Source: Alphaproteobacteria bacterium (GTDB lineage: Bacteria; Pseudomonadota; Alphaproteobacteria; CACIAM-22H2). From it: DNA of 6,207 nucleotides. The first letter of the stretch is position 1. The number at the start of each line of letters is the position of its first letter. This document shows, piece after piece, positions 4,631-6,207 of the stretch. The stretch spans positions 1-6,207 of the forward strand of contig VGEI01000227.1 of assembly GCA_016869415.1 (NCBI GenBank), in the 5' to 3' direction. The position numbers were made by a program, and so were the translations under genes. The notes beneath the pieces were generated by a model. It worked only from the letters and a program-made list of their open reading frames with translations, searched no databases and had not been told where the DNA came from.

Positions 4631-5272
4631 ATGAAGCTCTCCGACACCCAGCTCGTCGTCCTCAACGCCGCCTGCCAGCGCGATGACCGGATGGTGCTCC
4701 CCCTGCCCCAGACACTGAGGGGCGGCGCCGTCGCCAAGGTGGTCGGCAGCCTGCTCGCAAAAGGGCTGGTCGAAGAGGTCTCGGCCCGCCAGGTCGCCTT
4801 CCACCCGATGCTCGATGACGCGGTTTGGCGCGAGACCGACAATGGCGAGCGCCTGACGCTGGTGGCGACCGGCGCCGCTTTCGTCGCGCTCGGCCTCGCG
4901 CCCGACAGCAAGAGCACAGCCGAGGACGATCACGCCACGCAGGAGCCGAACGCCGCCGCCATCGACGACGGCGGCCTTGTCGACGCGATGCCCGCGGAGC
5001 AGGATCTACCCGCGGCCGACACCAACAGCGAGGCCCAGGCCACAGCACCGAAGGCACCGCGGCGCGCACGGGCGAACAGCAAGCAGGCCAGCCTGATCGC
5101 GATGCTCCAACGGCCCGAGGGGGCGACGGTCCCCGAGATCGCCGCGGCCTTCAACTGGCAGCAGCACACGGTCCGTGGCGCGATCGCCGGCGCCCTCAAG
5201 AAGAAGCTCGGGCTGAACATCGTCTCGCAGAAGGCCGAGGGCAGCGAACGGATCTACCGCATCACGGCGTGA
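4631..5272 (+). CDS. DUF3489 domain protein, putative two-domain DNA-binding protein
   Basis: The 213-residue product has two ordered parts. Residues 1-90 (MKLSDTQLVVLNAACQRDDR to FVALGLAPDS) resemble a winged-helix fold: a leading helix, GGAVAKVVGSLLAKGLVEEV as the likely recognition region, then short strands. An acidic Ala/Pro/Asp-rich linker (about 91-143) leads to the C-terminal DUF3489 region (about 144-213), with KQASLIAMLQRPEGATVPEI, AAAFNWQQHTVRGAIAGALKKKLG and a closing ERIYRI. The second part also reads as a helix-turn-helix, so a regulatory role in DNA binding is plausible but inferred. The ATG at 4631 has AAAGGA about nine bases upstream. Its last 11 bases overlap the 3' end of the methylase gene on the other strand. 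DUF3489 genes are common in alphaproteobacterial phages and plasmids; their role is not established. Confidence 0.88.
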   Translation: MKLSDTQLVVLNAACQRDDRMVLPLPQTLRGGAVAKVVGSLLAKGLVEEVSARQVAFHPMLDDAVWRETDNGERLTLVATGAAFVALGLAPDSKSTAEDDHATQEPNAAAIDDGGLVDAMPAEQDLPAADTNSEAQATAPKAPRRARANSKQASLIAMLQRPEGATVPEIAAAFNWQQHTVRGAIAGALKKKLGLNIVSQKAEGSERIYRITA

Positions 5273-6207
5273 CCTCGGCGAAGGACTGGCCGGTGGCAGC
5301 ATGCACGGCGCTGCCGCCGGTCGTCTCCTGCCAGCGGCGCACGATGACGTCGACATAGCGGGGATCGAGTTCGACCAGACGCGCGCGGCGGCCGGCGCGT
5401 TCCGCAGCGATCATCGTCGTGCCGGAGCCGCCGAAGAGATCGAGGACGATGTCGCGGCTCTTCGAGGAGTTGCGGATCGCGCGCTCGACCAGCGCGACCG
5501 GCTTCATCGTCGGGTGCAGATCGTTCTTCGTCGGCTTGTCGAAGAACCAGACATCGCCCTGATCGCGCGCGCCGCACCAGTAATGATCGGTGCCGTCCTT
5601 CCAGCCATAGAGGATGGGCTCGTACTGGCGCTGGTAGTCCGCGCGGCCCAGCGTGAAGGTGTTCTTGGCCCAGATCACGAAGGTCGACCACTTGCCGCCG
5701 GCGGCGCGAAACGCCTTCTGCAGCGCGTCGAGTTCGGACGACGACATGCAGATATAGACCCCGCCCTTCGTGACGGTCAGCAGGTTGACGCAAGCGTCGT
5801 AGAGGAAGGCGCCGAACGCGTCGCCGAGCGCATCGTTGAGGATCGGCCGGTTCTTGCCGCGCAGCTTGTCCTTGGCCGAGTTGGCGTAGTTCACGTTGTA
5901 GGGCGGATCGGTGAAGGCCATGTCGGCCAGCTCGCCGCCCAGCAGCGTCTCGACATCGCTCAGCACCGTCGCATCGCCGCACAGGACGCGGTGCTCGCCA
6001 CAGACCCAGATATCGCCGGGCCGGCTGATCGGATCGGTCGGCGGCTCAGGCGCTTCGTCGATGTCCTCGCTTTCCTCGAAGGTCGCTGCCAGTAGACGAT
6101 CGAGATCGGCATCGTCGAAGCCCAGCAACTCGAGATCGAAGGCTTCGTCCTTCAGCGCCGCCAGCTCGGCCGAGAGCATCTCCTCGTTCCAGCCGGCGTT
6201 GGTCGCG
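5262..6207 (-). CDS. DNA methyltransferase with N-terminal ParB-like domain (5' end outside window)
   Basis: This is a probable site-specific adenine methyltransferase. The frame is open to the right edge, which cuts off the N-terminus. The first visible residues, ATNAGWNEEMLSAELAALK, match the end of a ParB/Srx-like domain commonly fused to these methylases, so the ATG at 6179 is not the true start. Downstream come DIWVCGEHRVLCGDAT, the catalytic TDPPYNVNY (DPPY at 5898-5909), LHPTMKPVALVERAI, and the S-adenosylmethionine site VLDLFGGSGTT (FGGSGT at 5418-5435). DPPY preceding FGGSGT is the beta-class order, usual for N6-adenine enzymes. No cognate restriction gene is visible, so it is probably an orphan methylase that protects or regulates phage DNA. 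Target sequence and base are not readable from the sequence. It converges on the DUF3489 gene with an 11-base overlap. Confidence 0.92.
   Translation of the reverse strand, partial: ATNAGWNEEMLSAELAALKDEAFDLELLGFDDADLDRLLAATFEESEDIDEAPEPPTDPISRPGDIWVCGEHRVLCGDATVLSDVETLLGGELADMAFTDPPYNVNYANSAKDKLRGKNRPILNDALGDAFGAFLYDACVNLLTVTKGGVYICMSSSELDALQKAFRAAGGKWSTFVIWAKNTFTLGRADYQRQYEPILYGWKDGTDHYWCGARDQGDVWFFDKPTKNDLHPTMKPVALVERAIRNSSKSRDIVLDLFGGSGTTMIAAERAGRRARLVELDPRYVDVIVRRWQETTGGSAVHAATGQSFAEVTP

Noticed and set aside
4244..5272. A longer start for the DUF3489 gene, giving 342 codons
   Set aside because: The extra N-terminus is low-complexity and is the off-frame reading of the small gene at 4299-4520; the ATG at 4631 has its own ribosome site and begins a fold-like sequence.
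1..6207. tRNA or rRNA genes, CRISPR arrays or riboswitches
   Set aside because: Reading by eye found no short regularly spaced repeats, cloverleaf or conserved rRNA segments; a dedicated RNA search could not be run.

Overview
The window is GC-rich DNA with the codon habits and gene families of an alphaproteobacterium; no species can be named from it. It reads as the packaging end of a prophage or phage-like element that has a small periplasmic copper-handling module spliced between its two terminase genes.

Right side (about 4022-6207): a ParB-domain/DNA methylase fusion gene enters from the right edge on the minus strand. It meets tail-to-tail with a plus-strand DUF3489 gene, and the two 3' ends overlap by 11 bases. 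A small plus-strand gene of unknown function lies upstream of the DUF3489 gene. About 280 bp without a convincing gene separates these divergently from the minus-strand terminase small subunit gene terS (3482-4021).

Middle (about 740-3481): minus-strand genes for a small His/Cys-rich, membrane-anchored, DUF2946-like protein, a YcnI-like (DUF1775) copper-binding protein, and a three-part CopC-CopD-YtkA-like copper transport protein. This is a coherent copper set. No regulator, P-type ATPase or multicopper oxidase accompanies it in the window.

Left side (1-739): the terminase large subunit gene terL (GpA family) runs off the left edge. Its start lies inside a 49-codon remnant of a second terS gene, which is about 85% identical in DNA to the end of the intact terS.

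The copper module is therefore bracketed by two diverged, directly repeated copies of the terS 3' end. The divergence is too great for a fresh target-site duplication and is mostly silent. The simplest reading is recombination between two related phages, or entry of a module that carried its own terS. All cargo genes point the same way as terS and terL, so one transcript could run terS-copper genes-terL. Recombination between the repeats would remove about 2.9 kb and restore an ordinary overlapping terS-terL pair.
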